From Acinetobacter sp. (lineage in GTDB: Bacteria > Pseudomonadota > Gammaproteobacteria > Pseudomonadales > Moraxellaceae): DNA of 17,709 bases. A program made the translations under genes and the position numbers. This document shows positions 8,290 through 14,630 of the stretch, piece after piece. The stretch covers positions 1 to 17,709 of the forward strand of contig JAUNHS010000026.1 of NCBI GenBank assembly GCA_030523805.1. The letters run 5' to 3'. Numbering within the stretch: the first letter of the stretch is position 1; each line of letters starts with the position of its first letter. Under the pieces are notes generated by a model. The model was not told where the DNA came from and made no database searches. It saw only the letters and a list, made by a program, of their open reading frames with translations.

Positions 8290-10389
8290 TTAAGCAGGAT
8301 TTTGTGGAATATCCTTCATCGTCAATTTGATACGACCACGGTTGTCCACATCTTGCACTTGTACTTGAACAATTTGACCTTCAGCCAATACATCGCTGAC
8401 ATTTGCTACACGCTCATTTGAAATTTGCGAAATATGCACCAAACCATCTGTACCAGGTAAGATGTTCACAAACGCACCAAATTCAGCCAAACGTACCACT
8501 TTCCCTGTATAAATCTTACCTGCTTCCACTTCAGCAGTTAAGGCTTGAATGCGTGCTACAGCTGCATTTGCTGATTGTTTTGACTCACCAAAGATACGCA
8601 CAGTACCATTGTCTTCAATATCAATCGCCGCCCCTGTTTCTTCTGTAATTGAACGGATTGTCGCACCACCTTTACCAATCACATCACGGATTTTATCAGG
8701 ATTGATGTTAATCACTTGGAATGTTGGGGCATGAATTGAAATCTCTTCACGAGCACGAGAAATCACTTTATTCATTTCATTCAAAATATGCATACGACCT
8801 GCAAAGGCTTGGTTTAATGCCACTTCCATGATTTCTTCGGTAATGCCTTCAATCTTGATGTCCATCTGTAAAGCGGTAATACCATTTGCTGAACCTGCCA
8901 CTTTAAAGTCCATATCGCCCAAGTGGTCTTCATCGCCTAAAATATCAGACAATACGGCAAAACGTTCGCCTTCTTTCACCAAGCCCATCGCAATACCTGC
9001 CACAGGAGCTTTTAATGGCACGCCTGCATCCATTAACGCTAATGATGCACCGCAGACAGAAGCCATTGATGATGAACCATTTGATTCGGTAATATCCGAC
9101 ACCACACGTAATACATAAGGGAAACGATCTGCTGCAGGTAACACAGCTTGCACACCACGACGAGCCAAACGACCATGACCAATTTCACGACGTTTCGGGC
9201 CAGATTCACGACCTGTTTCACCTACAGAATAGGCAGGGAAATTATAATGCAACATAAAGTTGTCAGATTTCGTGCCAGCTAACGTATCCACCATCAACGC
9301 ATCACGGGTATTGCCCAATGTTGCAGTTACAAGGGCTTGCGTTTCGCCACGAGTGAATAAAGCCGAACCGTGTGTACGCTCTAACACGCCCACTTGCACA
9401 TCTAACTGACGTACAGTTTTGGTATCACGGCCATCGATACGAGGTTTGCCACTTAAAATATTATCACGCACGGTGCGGTATTTTAAATCTTCAAACAAAT
9501 ACGCCACTTCATCAGCAATACCTGTTTCATCTTCTTCAGGAACAAATTGAGCAACAGCTTGTTCATATAACGCATCTAAAGCTGCATAACGCTCTTGCTT
9601 CACAGCAATGGTGTAGGCTTCAGAAATTTTCGCTTCAAATGCTGCTTTTAAGTTAGCACGCAATTCTTCATTGTGCGTTGGAGCAACCCAATCTGACTCA
9701 ACTGCACCTGCTGCCGCAGCAAATTCTTTAATGGCTTGAATGGCGATTTGTTGCTCATCATGACCGAATAAAACTGCACCTAACATTTGGTCTTCAGTCA
9801 ATTCTTTCGCTTCAGATTCTACCATTAACACCGCCGATTCTGTCCCTGCGACTACAAGGTCAAGATCAGATTGAGCCATTTGCTCATAATTCGGGTTTAA
9901 TACATATTCGCCATTGATTAAACCGACACGAGCTGCACCGATTGGCCCACGGAATGGTGTACCTGCAATTGCAAGTGCTGCCGAAGTCCCTAACATGGCT
10001 GCAATATCGGCTTCCATTGATTTGTCTGATGAAATCACGGTTGCAGTAACTTGTACTTCGTTATAATAGCCTTCAGGGAATAATGGACGAATTGGACGGT
10101 CAATTAAACGAGAAATTAAAGTTTCTGCTTCGCTGGCACGCCCTTCACGCTTGCCGTAACCCCCTGGAATACGCCCTGCAGCATATTGTTTTTCTTGATA
10201 ATTTACTGTTAATGGGAAAAAGTCTGTGCCTGCTTTTGCTGTTGGAGCTGCGACGACGGCAACCAATACCGTTACACCACCCATCGTAATTACCACCGTA
10301 TTGGCTTGACGAGCCACACGACCAGTTTCTAATACCACAGTATGCTGACCATACTGAAATTCTTTGCGTACAATATTAAACATTGACAT
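8290..10389 (-). CDS. pnp: Polyribonucleotide nucleotidyltransferase (PNPase)
   Basis: This 699-residue phosphorolytic 3'-5' exoribonuclease is a core component of the RNA degradosome. It has two RNase PH-like domains (about 1-210 and 310-550) joined by a helical region. The second carries FTRGETQAL, the [20 protein letters not shown] segment and the catalytic acidic motif in [21 protein letters not shown] domain (GKGGATIR) and an S1 domain ([15 protein letters not shown]... HISQIS) end the protein. I start it at 10389 ([11 protein letters not shown]), 8 bases after AGGA; the frame also has an upstream ATG at 10407 lacking a site. A further ATG at 10383 is possible. It follows rpsO as in most gammaproteobacteria, with a leader hairpin in between. 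Confidence 0.97.
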   Translation of the reverse strand: MSMFNIVRKEFQYGQHTVVLETGRVARQANTVVITMGGVTVLVAVVAAPTAKAGTDFFPLTVNYQEKQYAAGRIPGGYGKREGRASEAETLISRLIDRPIRPLFPEGYYNEVQVTATVISSDKSMEADIAAMLGTSAALAIAGTPFRGPIGAARVGLINGEYVLNPNYEQMAQSDLDLVVAGTESAVLMVESEAKELTEDQMLGAVLFGHDEQQIAIQAIKEFAAAAGAVESDWVAPTHNEELRANLKAAFEAKISEAYTIAVKQERYAALDALYEQAVAQFVPEEDETGIADEVAYLFEDLKYRTVRDNILSGKPRIDGRDTKTVRQLDVQVGVLERTHGSALFTRGETQALVTATLGNTRDALMVDTLAGTKSDNFMLHYNFPAYSVGETGRESGPKRREIGHGRLARRGVQAVLPAADRFPYVLRVVSDITESNGSSSMASVCGASLALMDAGVPLKAPVAGIAMGLVKEGERFAVLSDILGDEDHLGDMDFKVAGSANGITALQMDIKIEGITEEIMEVALNQAFAGRMHILNEMNKVISRAREEISIHAPTFQVININPDKIRDVIGKGGATIRSITEETGAAIDIEDNGTVRIFGESKQSANAAVARIQALTAEVEAGKIYTGKVVRLAEFGAFVNILPGTDGLVHISQISNERVANVSDVLAEGQIVQVQVQDVDNRGRIKLTMKDIPQNPA

Positions 10390-10443
10390 TGTAATTTTCC
10401 TATTCATAAAAATGATATGTTTGATGAATGACTTGATTAGCCC

Positions 10444-10481
10444 CTAAGTTTTATCATTTACAGTTCAATCATAAAACTTAG
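10444..10481 (-). promoter_or_regulatory. pnp leader stem-loop, candidate RNase III site for autoregulation
   Basis: An 11-bp perfect inverted repeat, CTAAGTTTTAT (10444-10454) with ATAAAACTTAG (10471-10481), is extended by three more pairs (ATT/AAT) beyond one mismatch. It lies about 55 bases upstream of the pnp start on the minus-strand transcript. In E. coli, RNase III cuts a leader stem at this position and PNPase then destabilises its own message. The role here is by analogy; the structure is directly visible. Confidence 0.6.
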
Positions 10482-10528
10482 AAGCCACAATGATTCAAAT
10501 CACCACATCAAATACACGATAAAAACAC

Positions 10529-10555
10529 AAAAGGAGCGACTAAATCGCCCCTTTT
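10529..10555 (-). terminator. rpsO terminator in the rpsO-pnp gap
   Basis: An 11-bp stem (10529-10539 with 10545-10555, one G-U pair) has a 5-base loop; on the minus strand it is followed by GTGTTTTT. It lies 85 bases after the rpsO stop. In E. coli a leaky terminator stands in the same place, so pnp is probably read both through it and from its own promoter, which I could not pin down. Confidence 0.75.
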
Positions 10556-10640
10556 ATAAATCAAAACTGAAACAAAGCACAGATTGATTTTGCACGGTGT
10601 TGAACCGCTTCTACACAGAAATGATGCAACACCATTGGCA

Positions 10641-10910
10641 TTAACGACGTAAGCCTAAAGCACCGATTAATTGTGTATAACGTGCAGCGTCTTTACGCTT
10701 TAAGTAATCTAACAATTTACGGCGTTGGTTTACCATACGAATTAAACCACGACGGCTGTGATGGTCGTGCTTATGCTCTTTGAAGTGACCTTGTAAGTCA
10801 TTGATTTGAGCTGTTAATAAAGCCACTTGAACTTCTGGTGAACCAGTGTCATTTTCAGCACGAGCAAATTTAGCAACGATTTCAGCACGTTGAGCAGTAG
10901 TTAAAGCCAT
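10641..10910 (-). CDS. rpsO: 30S ribosomal protein S15
   Basis: This 89-residue primary 16S rRNA-binding protein of the 30S platform is full length. The family motifs include [28 protein letters not shown] and the [12 protein letters not shown] segment ending in LGLRR. The ribosome site GGAG lies 7 bases before the ATG. The rpsO-pnp order matches other gammaproteobacteria. The 5' leader holds a stable stem-loop that may be the site of S15 feedback control. Confidence 0.98.
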   Translation of the reverse strand: MALTTAQRAEIVAKFARAENDTGSPEVQVALLTAQINDLQGHFKEHKHDHHSRRGLIRMVNQRRKLLDYLKRKDAARYTQLIGALGLRR

Positions 10911-10958
10911 GAGATTTCTCCGAGATGCTTAAATAAGGGATCAAATTGTGATAATTTT

Positions 10959-10989
10959 CTAAATCCGATATGAAAATATCGGGATTTAG
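10959..10989 (-). promoter_or_regulatory. rpsO leader hairpin, candidate S15 autoregulatory element
   Basis: On the minus-strand transcript CTAAATCCCGATAT pairs with ATATCGGATTTAG around a 4-base loop: 13 bp with one bulged C. It ends about 48 bases before the rpsO ATG. The following sequence AAAATT is a poor U-tract, so I do not read it as a terminator. S15 represses its own mRNA through leader structures in several bacteria, and those structures vary in shape between groups. The assignment to S15 is inference. Confidence 0.45.
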
Positions 10990-11076
10990 ATCGCCGTGCA
11001 TCACTACAGCGAAAGAGACATTATTTTAATCTAAAAAATAAACAAAATAAAGTAAAAAATACGTCAATTAGTGTTA

Positions 11077-11085
11077 TGCTATAGT
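11077..11085 (+). promoter_or_regulatory. Extended -10 promoter of the HopJ-family gene
   Basis: TG-C-TATAGT is an extended -10 element with five of six consensus bases. It lies 68 bases before the chosen start codon in an AT-rich stretch. No good -35 hexamer lies 17 bases upstream, which is usual for extended -10 promoters. Confidence 0.5.
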
Positions 11086-11110
11086 GGTTTTTGATGAAAC
11101 CAAACAATTT

Positions 11111-11138
11111 AAGGTGAGAAGAATTAGGTCTCATCTTT
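11111..11138 (+). promoter_or_regulatory. Stem-loop just before the HopJ-family ribosome site
   Basis: AAGGTGAGA (11111-11119) pairs with TCTCATCTT (11130-11138), nine pairs with one G-U and a 10-base loop. It ends two bases before the TGGAG ribosome site at 11141, in the predicted 5' untranslated region. It could affect translation or mRNA stability, but no regulator is indicated. Confidence 0.35.
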
Positions 11139-11152
11139 TCTGGAGTAAAAAT

Positions 11153-11497
11153 ATGTCTACTGATATTCAAAACTTTTTAAGTCAAGTCCAAGCACAGCAA
11201 GTTGCTTTTAGTGATGTGATTGCATTTATTGAAGCACGTTATACACATACACCAACGGCATTTAAAAATGGTGCAAATTATAATCAAACTACAGAAAATC
11301 AAGGTAGTGCAAAGGTCTTATATTTTGCTCAATTACATGACTTAACGCCTGAACAGACTTTGCCATTATTTGCCGAACATTATCAATCAGTTTTGGCAAC
11401 GCCAGAAGCAACTGACCATCAAAATATTCGCCAATTTATGCAACATGGTTGGGCTGGTGTACAATTTGAAGGTGTAGCCTTGGTCACAAAAGCCTAA
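11153..11497 (+). CDS. HopJ-family protein (type III effector HopJ homologue), function unknown
   Basis: This 114-residue soluble protein shows the family signature across its whole length. It has VIAFIEARYTHTPTAFKNGA near residues 23-42, the NQGSAKVLYFAQLHDLTPEQTL segment, then DHQNIRQFMQHGWAGVQFEGVAL at the end. The family is named after a Pseudomonas effector but occurs widely in proteobacteria without type III secretion; no secretion gene is present here. I start at the ATG at 11153 because TGGAG lies 7 bases upstream. An in-frame ATG at 11084 overlaps the predicted -10 element and its first 23 residues are unlike the family. It stands alone with its own promoter, a leader hairpin and a terminator. 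Confidence 0.88.
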   Translation: MSTDIQNFLSQVQAQQVAFSDVIAFIEARYTHTPTAFKNGANYNQTTENQGSAKVLYFAQLHDLTPEQTLPLFAEHYQSVLATPEATDHQNIRQFMQHGWAGVQFEGVALVTKA

Positions 11498-11523
11498 TTG
11501 TAAAAATTGTGAAATACTACACT

Positions 11524-11548
11524 AAAAGTCGCTTATGGCGACTTTTTT
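11524..11548 (+). terminator. Intrinsic terminator of the HopJ-family gene
   Basis: AAAAGTCGC (11524-11532) pairs with GCGACTTTT (11538-11546), giving a 9-bp stem with a 5-base loop and a run of six T. It begins 27 bases after the stop codon. Confidence 0.9.
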
Positions 11549-11582
11549 GTTGAAAACAGCGTTGAAATTTATTCTTGACCAA

Positions 11583-11725
11583 AGCAAAAGCCACGCAATT
11601 CATCGTCCATATTGCGTGGCTTTCTATCCTGCGTAACTCCTGTCTTTCCAGAGCAATCCACCGAAGTGCGTTGCCATCCTGTACAGCTCCTATCCGTTTG
11701 CGTCGTCCTGACTTCCCTTGCTGTA
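11583..11725 (-). ncRNA. Candidate RsmY/RsmZ/CsrB-type regulatory small RNA (RsmA/CsrA sponge)
   Basis: Read on the minus strand, this protein-free stretch of about 140 nt holds ten GGA triplets, complementing TCC at 11606, 11627, 11638, 11647, 11657, 11677, 11688, 11693, 11706 and 11714. Eight of them are in A(N)GGA context, the binding motif of RsmA/CsrA. It ends in a 13-bp hairpin followed by a short U-rich tail. Inside is a stem capped by UUCG (CAC-UUCG-GUG within GCAA...UUGC, 11653-11674). A -10-like TATATT lies 7-8 bases before the predicted start, and a GacA-box palindrome is centred about 65 bases upstream. Length, motif density, terminator and operator all match the Gac/Rsm small RNAs of Pseudomonas. 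Expression and CsrA binding are inferred. Start and end may be off by several bases. Confidence 0.75.
11587..11623 (-). terminator. Terminator hairpin of the candidate Rsm-type RNA
   Basis: AAAGCCACGCAAT (minus-strand complement of 11611-11623) pairs perfectly with ATTGCGTGGCTTT (complement of 11587-11599) around an 11-base loop that itself holds an AUGGA motif. The minus-strand tail reads TGCTTT, a weak U-tract. The plus-strand tail CTATCC has none, so the direction is minus. Confidence 0.75.
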
Positions 11726-11730
11726 GTTGT

Positions 11731-11738
11731 AGAATATA
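11731..11738 (-). promoter_or_regulatory. -10 region of the candidate Rsm-type RNA
   Basis: On the minus strand TATATTCT offers TATATT (11738-11733), five of six bases of the -10 consensus. The -35 position reads GATATT, far from TTGACA, as expected of a promoter that depends on an activator. A 5-bp palindrome GCTGA-ATA-TCAGC (11752-11764) covers the -35 region. Confidence 0.5.
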
Positions 11739-11780
11739 AAAATTTTTGTATGCTGAATATCAGCGAAATAGGACAGTGCG

Positions 11781-11798
11781 TGTAAGCTATGGATTACA
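11781..11798 (-). promoter_or_regulatory. GacA-box-like upstream activating sequence
   Basis: The minus strand reads TGTAATCCATAGCTTACA, matching the Pseudomonas GacA site TGTAAG-N6-CTTACA at 11 of 12 defined bases with the exact 6-base spacer. It is centred about 65 bases upstream of the predicted start of the GGA-rich RNA. The pairing of operator and GGA-rich RNA is what supports the call; an 18-mer alone would be weaker. Confidence 0.7.
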
Positions 11799-11828
11799 AT
11801 GGTGGATAAAAAATGGACTGATTTAACT

Positions 11829-11846
11829 GTATGGCGGTGAGAAAGG
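11829..11846. repeat. Distal attachment-site repeat of the integrated element
   Basis: The 18 bases GTATGGCGGTGAGAAAGG are identical to 17652-17669, where they form the 3' end of tRNA-Ser. Identity stops abruptly on both sides (T/A before, T/G after). This copy has no tRNA attached and marks the far boundary of the element. Confidence 0.93.
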
Positions 11847-11908
11847 TCTTTGCATTTTGATTGTAATATATTGATTTATATGGATATTATTTTATTATTG
11901 TTTTGCAG

Positions 11909-11928
11909 GGGTACAAGCAAGGGTACAA
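11909..11928 (+). repeat. Left-end integrase arm-type sites (GGGTACAA x2)
   Basis: GGGTACAA occurs at 11909-11916 and 11921-11928, spaced 12 bases start to start. Sites with the same core and one pair at the same spacing occur at the other end of the element (17493-17531). Paired arm sites inside each end are typical of tyrosine-integrase elements; binding is inferred. Confidence 0.6.
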
Positions 11929-12108
11929 ATAGAAAGCTGTTATAAAATGATATATAGATACATACAAATAATATGATGTTTTTAATATGATGTAAAGTAT
12001 AAAAAAATAAGGGTATTCAGCATATATTTACACTTTCAATATTAAGGGCTGTAAATTCAACCCCATGAAAGACTAAATTTAATGTTTAAAAGTAACTTTT
12101 TGCACATT

Positions 12109-12366
12109 CTAAAGATATTCATCATTCCCTTAAGATATTCAAGCATGAGTATCTTTACAAATGCACTTGTAGATAGGGTTTAAAGAGTGTTTTTTGCTTA
12201 AGGTATTCAACTGTGAGAGTGTGAACATCTTAATAGATTATTCTTAAGGTGTTCATATTTTTAAACTTGAGTATCTTTAGGAAAAAGTGATGTTAAGTAT
12301 ATGATTTTAATAGTGTTCTAAAGATACTCAAGCATGAGTATCTTTAGGGATTGGTGAGTATCTTTA
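12109..12366. repeat. Cluster of ten 12-bp sites in inverted pairs; candidate replication origin
   Basis: The consensus is T(T/A)AAG(A/G)T(A/G)(T/C)TCA. Forward copies start at 12110, 12130, 12198, 12244 and 12319. Reverse copies (TGA..TATCTTTA type) start at 12146, 12222, 12268, 12335 and 12355. Four inverted pairs result. Two have a 4-base spacer, AGCA in both (12130-12157 and 12319-12346, the latter perfect). Two have a 12-base spacer (12198-12233 and 12244-12279). A degenerate eleventh copy may lie at 12008. The cluster ends 21 bases from the helicase stop codon. Small islands often keep their origin next to the replication gene, so I infer an origin or a regulator-binding region. Confidence 0.8.
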
Positions 12367-12386
12367 GAAGTCGTATTTTTTGCAAG

Positions 12387-13952
12387 TTAAAAAGGCGTGT
12401 TATCTATGCAATGTTCAGGGGGTAAAATCCAATACCACATCTTATTGTGCCTGTCTGATTGCTCTAATTGTGATTTTATGCCTAGTGCTGTTTTAGCCCT
12501 GTTTACCGTTGATATTGAATAGCCTTGTTTGCCTGTTAAGCTATAGACTTCTTTTGCTGTCATTTTATCATTTGCTGATAAAGTAACTTGTAAAAAGTGC
12601 TTCACTTCTTCAATCTCACTGTCAAATTCTATAGGGCGTTCATATTCAGCAAGTAATTCAGTTGCTGAGCCGTTTACTACATCATGCCATAGCGTTTTTG
12701 TTGTTGGTATTAATCCATCATGTAAACTTACTTGCTCTATGCTGTAAGTAATGCCTTTATCGCACGTTGTGATGTTGCTTTTTGAAATGGTTAAAATTCC
12801 TTTATTTTCGTTTTCTTTTTTTGTAGCTACTAATACCGTTCTTGCTACTGCATTAAATGCTTGAGCCCCCATTACTCTATCGCTTGCCTTTTTGTTTAAG
12901 CCCCCTTTTGAAAAGTGCGTAATGCCTACAATTGCAATGTTGGTCTCCATTGCAAAATCAACTAAAGGCTCTAAACCGTCTCTAACTTTGCTATTGTCGT
13001 TTGTATCGCCGTGTATAAAACTCACTATAGGATCGATCATGATAATTTTTAAATCTCTTTGTGCTTTTGCATAGTCTCTAATACTTTGTAGATGTTTGCG
13101 TGGATTAAATGGCGTTATTTCGCCTTTGTCATCTTTAACCCCTGTTATCATGCCTATTTTGGAAAGATTAGCCCCATTTGCAATTAGGCGTGGTTTTAGC
13201 GTGTCGTGGGGGTCGTCTTCAGTAGAAAAGATTAACGCACTACTTACATCTTTACATGGCGATTTATCAGGGAAATCATTACCTGTTGTTATGCTTGCAA
13301 TGATTGAAAGTAATAGGTTTGTTTTGCCACAACCTCCAGCACCAGCAAGCAATGTTAATTTACCTTTTGCAATCCAGCCATGCCACAACCAATAAATAGG
13401 CTTTATTTGAATATCGTTCATATTGGTTACAATAAGATGATGATTTTCATATTCTAGTGATTTCATGCGGTCATGAATAATCTTGTTTAAAGCCGTCTTA
13501 TTTGCGATTGTAGCGTGGTCTAAATCATCAATGTTTATAATGGCTATCTTTTCGCTGATATGCTCTAATTCATGCGTACAAGCACAACTAAAGCCATATT
13601 CTGCTATCATTGCAAAATGGCGCATATTTTCAGTAATTACAATCGGATTTTTAGGCGTGTTTAGGTGTAAGCCTAGTATGCCATGCTCTCCAATTTGAAT
13701 GCTTTTCTCGATCTGTGCATTTGGTGGGATAACATAACCTACAATTTGCCATTGTTGTTGAATATATTGCCATTGTGGATAAGCGATTGAGCCGTCCAAG
13801 CATTCATCATGTAAATAGCTATCTTGGCTAATATAGCGTTTATCGCCGTGTGTGCCTTGTTTTAATATGGCTGTTTCAAAATCGTTAATGCTATGAATTG
13901 TCTGCTGTGAACCGTCTAGACAATGAAATGTAATTGTATTAAAGTGTGGCAT
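12387..13952 (-). CDS. RepA/DnaB-type replicative helicase (RecA-fold ATPase) of the element
   Basis: This 521-residue protein has a RecA-fold ATPase core. Walker A is GAGGCGKT (204-211), the STEDD segment follows (243-247), Walker B is IIMIDP with D307, and a GITHFSKGG motif is near 343. This is the arrangement of hexameric RepA-like helicases of plasmids and satellites. The last 80 residues (MTAKEVYSLTGKQGYSISTV) look like a winged helix. The first 190 residues are not clearly assigned. PIVITEN near 103-109 and IINIDDLDH near 138-146 resemble the Glu and Asp-x-Asp motifs of a TOPRIM primase domain, but this is tentative. I start at the ATG at 13952, 6 bases after GGAG; a longer frame would begin at a TTG that overlaps that site. 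A hairpin touches the ribosome site. It follows alpA in the same direction. Confidence 0.85.
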   Translation of the reverse strand: MPHFNTITFHCLDGSQQTIHSINDFETAILKQGTHGDKRYISQDSYLHDECLDGSIAYPQWQYIQQQWQIVGYVIPPNAQIEKSIQIGEHGILGLHLNTPKNPIVITENMRHFAMIAEYGFSCACTHELEHISEKIAIINIDDLDHATIANKTALNKIIHDRMKSLEYENHHLIVTNMNDIQIKPIYWLWHGWIAKGKLTLLAGAGGCGKTNLLLSIIASITTGNDFPDKSPCKDVSSALIFSTEDDPHDTLKPRLIANGANLSKIGMITGVKDDKGEITPFNPRKHLQSIRDYAKAQRDLKIIMIDPIVSFIHGDTNDNSKVRDGLEPLVDFAMETNIAIVGITHFSKGGLNKKASDRVMGAQAFNAVARTVLVATKKENENKGILTISKSNITTCDKGITYSIEQVSLHDGLIPTTKTLWHDVVNGSATELLAEYERPIEFDSEIEEVKHFLQVTLSANDKMTAKEVYSLTGKQGYSISTVNRAKTALGIKSQLEQSDRHNKMWYWILPPEHCIDNTPF

Positions 13953-13962
13953 TGTAAACTCC

Positions 13963-13988
13963 AACGCCCTAATTTAGATTAGGGCGTT
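13963..13988. promoter_or_regulatory. Hairpin abutting the helicase ribosome site
   Basis: AACGCCCTAAT (13963-13973) and ATTAGGGCGTT (13978-13988) form a perfect 11-bp stem with a 4-base loop. On the minus strand it is followed immediately by the GGAG ribosome site of the helicase gene. On the plus strand it is followed by TTTTA and could act as a terminator for antisense transcription. It shares AGATTAGGGCG with the fourth unit of the repeat array at 14520, so it may also be a protein-binding site. Confidence 0.6.
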
Positions 13989-14028
13989 TTTAGTGGTTAT
14001 TGATTTAGATTTGTAAGATGATGTGAGT

Positions 14029-14229
14029 TCATGCTGTGCTTTCCTGTAGTTTATTTTTATGCCATTCAACTATGCTTTGATAGTCAAAATAAACTTTGCT
14101 TTGACGGCTCGTACCGTCTTTGTATGCTCTAGGAAAAGTTTCATCATTTCGCATAAGCTCGTTTAACTTATTGCGTTTGATTGCTAGCATTTCGCATACT
14201 TGATTGTATGTAACTCTAATCGGTGTCAT
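14029..14229 (-). CDS. AlpA-like helix-turn-helix regulator or excisionase
   Basis: This 66-residue basic protein has the winged-helix layout of AlpA/Xis-type proteins. VTYNQVCEMLAIKRNKLNEL forms the helix-turn-helix at about 6-25. The wing contains FPRAYKDGTSRQSKVYFD, and the IVEWHKNKL helix closes it. The family regulates integrase expression or excision in prophages and P4-type satellites. The ribosome site AGGGG is 7 bases before the ATG. It lies 76 bases upstream of the helicase and probably shares its transcript. Two arrays of direct repeats lie directly upstream (14278-14577) and are the natural candidates for its operators or for an origin. Whether it acts as activator, excisionase or replication accessory cannot be told from sequence. 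Confidence 0.8.
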   Translation of the reverse strand: MTPIRVTYNQVCEMLAIKRNKLNELMRNDETFPRAYKDGTSRQSKVYFDYQSIVEWHKNKLQESTA

Positions 14230-14277
14230 TTCATGCCCCTTGTTGCTTGTTTAATGTTGTTTTAAATGATAATGGCT

Positions 14278-14361
14278 AAAGTTGGACACAAAATTGTTAA
14301 AGTTGGACACAAAAGCATTTTTTTTGGGTACAAAAGCATGAAAGTTGGACACAAGTTGTAA
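14278..14361 (+). repeat. Four 21-bp-phased iterons upstream of alpA
   Basis: AAAGTTGGACACAA begins at 14278, 14299 and 14341. At 14320, exactly in phase, a degenerate copy keeps TTGG and the TACAAAAGCAT tail. The period of 21 bases is two helical turns, so a bound protein would sit on one face of the DNA. The degenerate copy contains GGGTACAAAAG, also found at the right-end integrase sites. Iterons of this kind mark plasmid origins or operator arrays; they start 49 bases upstream of the alpA ATG. Confidence 0.75.
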
Positions 14362-14427
14362 GTCATTGATTTTTTCGCTCCATTTTTTTTATAGTGTTAG
14401 CAATGGATAGCCTAGATTTTGAAAACA

Positions 14428-14577
14428 ACGGCAAGATTACGGCAAGTTTTTTTACGGTAAGATTACGGTAAGGATTTTTTAAAATACCCCATGATTACCC
14501 CAATAAGTTTTTAAAAAGCACGGCGAGATTAGGGCGATATTTTTTTAGAGTGGGATAACATTAGGATAACTTTTTTT
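14428..14577 (+). repeat. Five units of paired 8-mers around ATT, each followed by a T-tract
   Basis: Each unit reads 8-mer, ATT, near-identical 8-mer, then 5-7 T. The pairs are ACGGCAAG/ACGGCAAG (14428), ACGGTAAG/ACGGTAAG (14454), ACCCCATG/ACCCCAAT (14486), ACGGCGAG/AGGGCGAT (14520) and GGGATAAC/AGGATAAC (14552). The half-sites are 11 bases apart, about one turn of the helix, and the units start 26 to 34 bases apart. The two halves of a unit resemble each other more than halves of other units. The runs of T should bend the DNA. This fills the gap between alpA and the unknown gene. A short inverted repeat TTCTCA-AGTG-TGAGAA follows at 14583. Role unknown; an origin or operator array is inferred. 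Confidence 0.75.
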
Positions 14578-14630
14578 ATCACTTCTCAAGTGTGAGAAAT
14601 GAAAAGCACGTTTTTATTTTTGCAGTAAAA

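Noticed and set aside
11084..11152. 23-residue N-terminal extension of the HopJ-family protein
   Set aside because: The upstream ATG overlaps the predicted -10 element, and the extension covers a leader hairpin and the ribosome site.
11153..11497. Secreted virulence effector
   Set aside because: The name HopJ comes from one Pseudomonas member; the family is widespread without type III secretion and no secretion gene is present here.
11498..11828. A protein-coding gene in the gap between the HopJ-family gene and the element
   Set aside because: No convincing open frame with a ribosome site exists; the dense TCC/GGA pattern and the hairpin are explained better by a small RNA on the minus strand.
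11971..11996. Repeated AATATGATGT near the left end as another iteron set
   Set aside because: There are only two copies in very AT-rich DNA, with no symmetry or third copy to support function.
14428..14577. CRISPR-like array
   Set aside because: The units differ strongly from each other, there are no 25-40 base identical repeats with unique spacers, and no cas gene is present.
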